Assembly: GCA_024691475.1 (NCBI GenBank)
Contig: JAILNP010000044.1
Location: forward strand, 1 to 32,822
Source of the DNA: Denitrobacterium sp024691475
GTDB lineage: Bacteria > Actinomycetota > Coriobacteriia > Coriobacteriales > Eggerthellaceae
Direction: 5' to 3'
DNA: 32,822 nucleotides
In this document: positions 32,525 to 32,822 of the stretch, one piece after another
Layout of the letters: each line of letters starts with the position of its first letter
Position numbering within the stretch: the first letter of the stretch is position 1
The notes under the pieces: model-generated
Seen by the model: only the letters and a program-made list of their open reading frames with translations
The model's database searches: none
Told to the model about the DNA's origin: nothing
Made by a program: the position numbers and the translations under genes

Positions 32525-32822
32525 GCGCTACGGCGAGCGAGCAGGGGCGTGCGCTGAGGCGCAGCCTCTGGGGCACCCTCGCGAGGTGGACCGCGATCTA
32601 CGTCGCGGTGTTCCTCGTCGCGTGCTTGGCGTTCGAGCTCGTACTCAAGGACGAGGTCGCCACCTACGTCGCCGACCTGACGTCTGATTACATCGCCGTG
32701 AACGCCGAGGCAGTCGACAACTACCTGGATCTGAACCAGAGCACCGGGTCTCACTACGAGGTCCTCTACGAGAGCGGTGACGGGACGGCAATCATACGAG
32801 ATCTGGACACCTACTACCGCAT
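32521..32822 (+). CDS. Sensor histidine kinase, VanS-like, 3' end cut by window
   Basis: Starts at ATG 32521, overlapping the response regulator stop by 4 nt, and runs open to the right edge (100 codons). Residues about 22-44 form a first transmembrane helix (WTAIYVAVFLVACLAFELVL). An extracytoplasmic segment with acidic character follows (VNAEAVDNYLDLNQSTGSHY). The kinase core is outside the window, so the assignment rests on coupling to the regulator and on membrane topology. With the divergent carboxypeptidase it suggests an envelope-stress or glycopeptide-sensing system. Confidence 0.75.

Overview
The window looks like chromosome from a member of the Coriobacteriia, probably Eggerthellaceae. 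The reasons are the yidC-jag-rsmG-parA-parB order, a six-activity menaquinone cluster, an arginine-type antiporter next to a dimethylargininase-family hydrolase, actinobacterial-looking leaderless and extended -10 promoters, and moderately high G+C with local shifts. The species assignment is inference; no 16S or other taxonomic marker is present.

Layout. 1-6 kb is the origin-proximal segregation block: the 3' part of yidC, jag/khpB, rsmG, a 1.5-kb gene-free AT-richer stretch, then parA and parB. The stretch from 1481 to 3679 carries five perfect and two 15/16 parS palindromes; the last one sits on the predicted parA promoter. 6-13 kb holds rlmN and ddl, divergent from overlapping promoters; an unknown tail-anchored protein; a DinG helicase with an N-terminal DEDDh exonuclease; and a membrane coiled-coil protein translated right behind it. 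13-16.3 kb is one 1072-codon gene for a four-helix membrane protein. It looks like an M28 aminopeptidase split by a roughly 680-residue disordered insertion, with its metal ligands replaced. 16.4-17.6 kb has a small zinc ribbon gene, tRNA-Gly(CCC), a decayed inverted tRNA-Gly copy, and two copies of an unusual compound inverted repeat. 18.4-26.3 kb is the men operon: menF, menD (with a long N-terminal extension), menH, menB and a menE-menC fusion. 26.4-29.6 kb has an amino-acid antiporter, a dimethylargininase-family hydrolase and a YfcE-like phosphoesterase.

From about 29.8 kb the character changes. A truncated tandem copy of initiator tRNA precedes the intact gene. After it come a repeat-rich gene-free stretch, an excisionase-like DNA-binding gene with no integrase beside it, a VanY-type D,D-carboxypeptidase, and a VanR/VanS-like two-component system running off the right edge. 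This is best read as the start of an integrated accessory element anchored at tRNA-fMet.

The strongest candidate for something undescribed is a family of three intergenic elements of about 180-235 bp (2248-2482, 16855-17084, and 17425-17606 in reverse). Each folds into a closed cloverleaf: a long outer stem enclosing two hairpins. The single-stranded junction sequences are conserved between copies, while the stem sequences differ yet remain complementary, so base pairing is maintained although sequence is not. They may be structured RNAs or DNA elements; I do not recognise the family.
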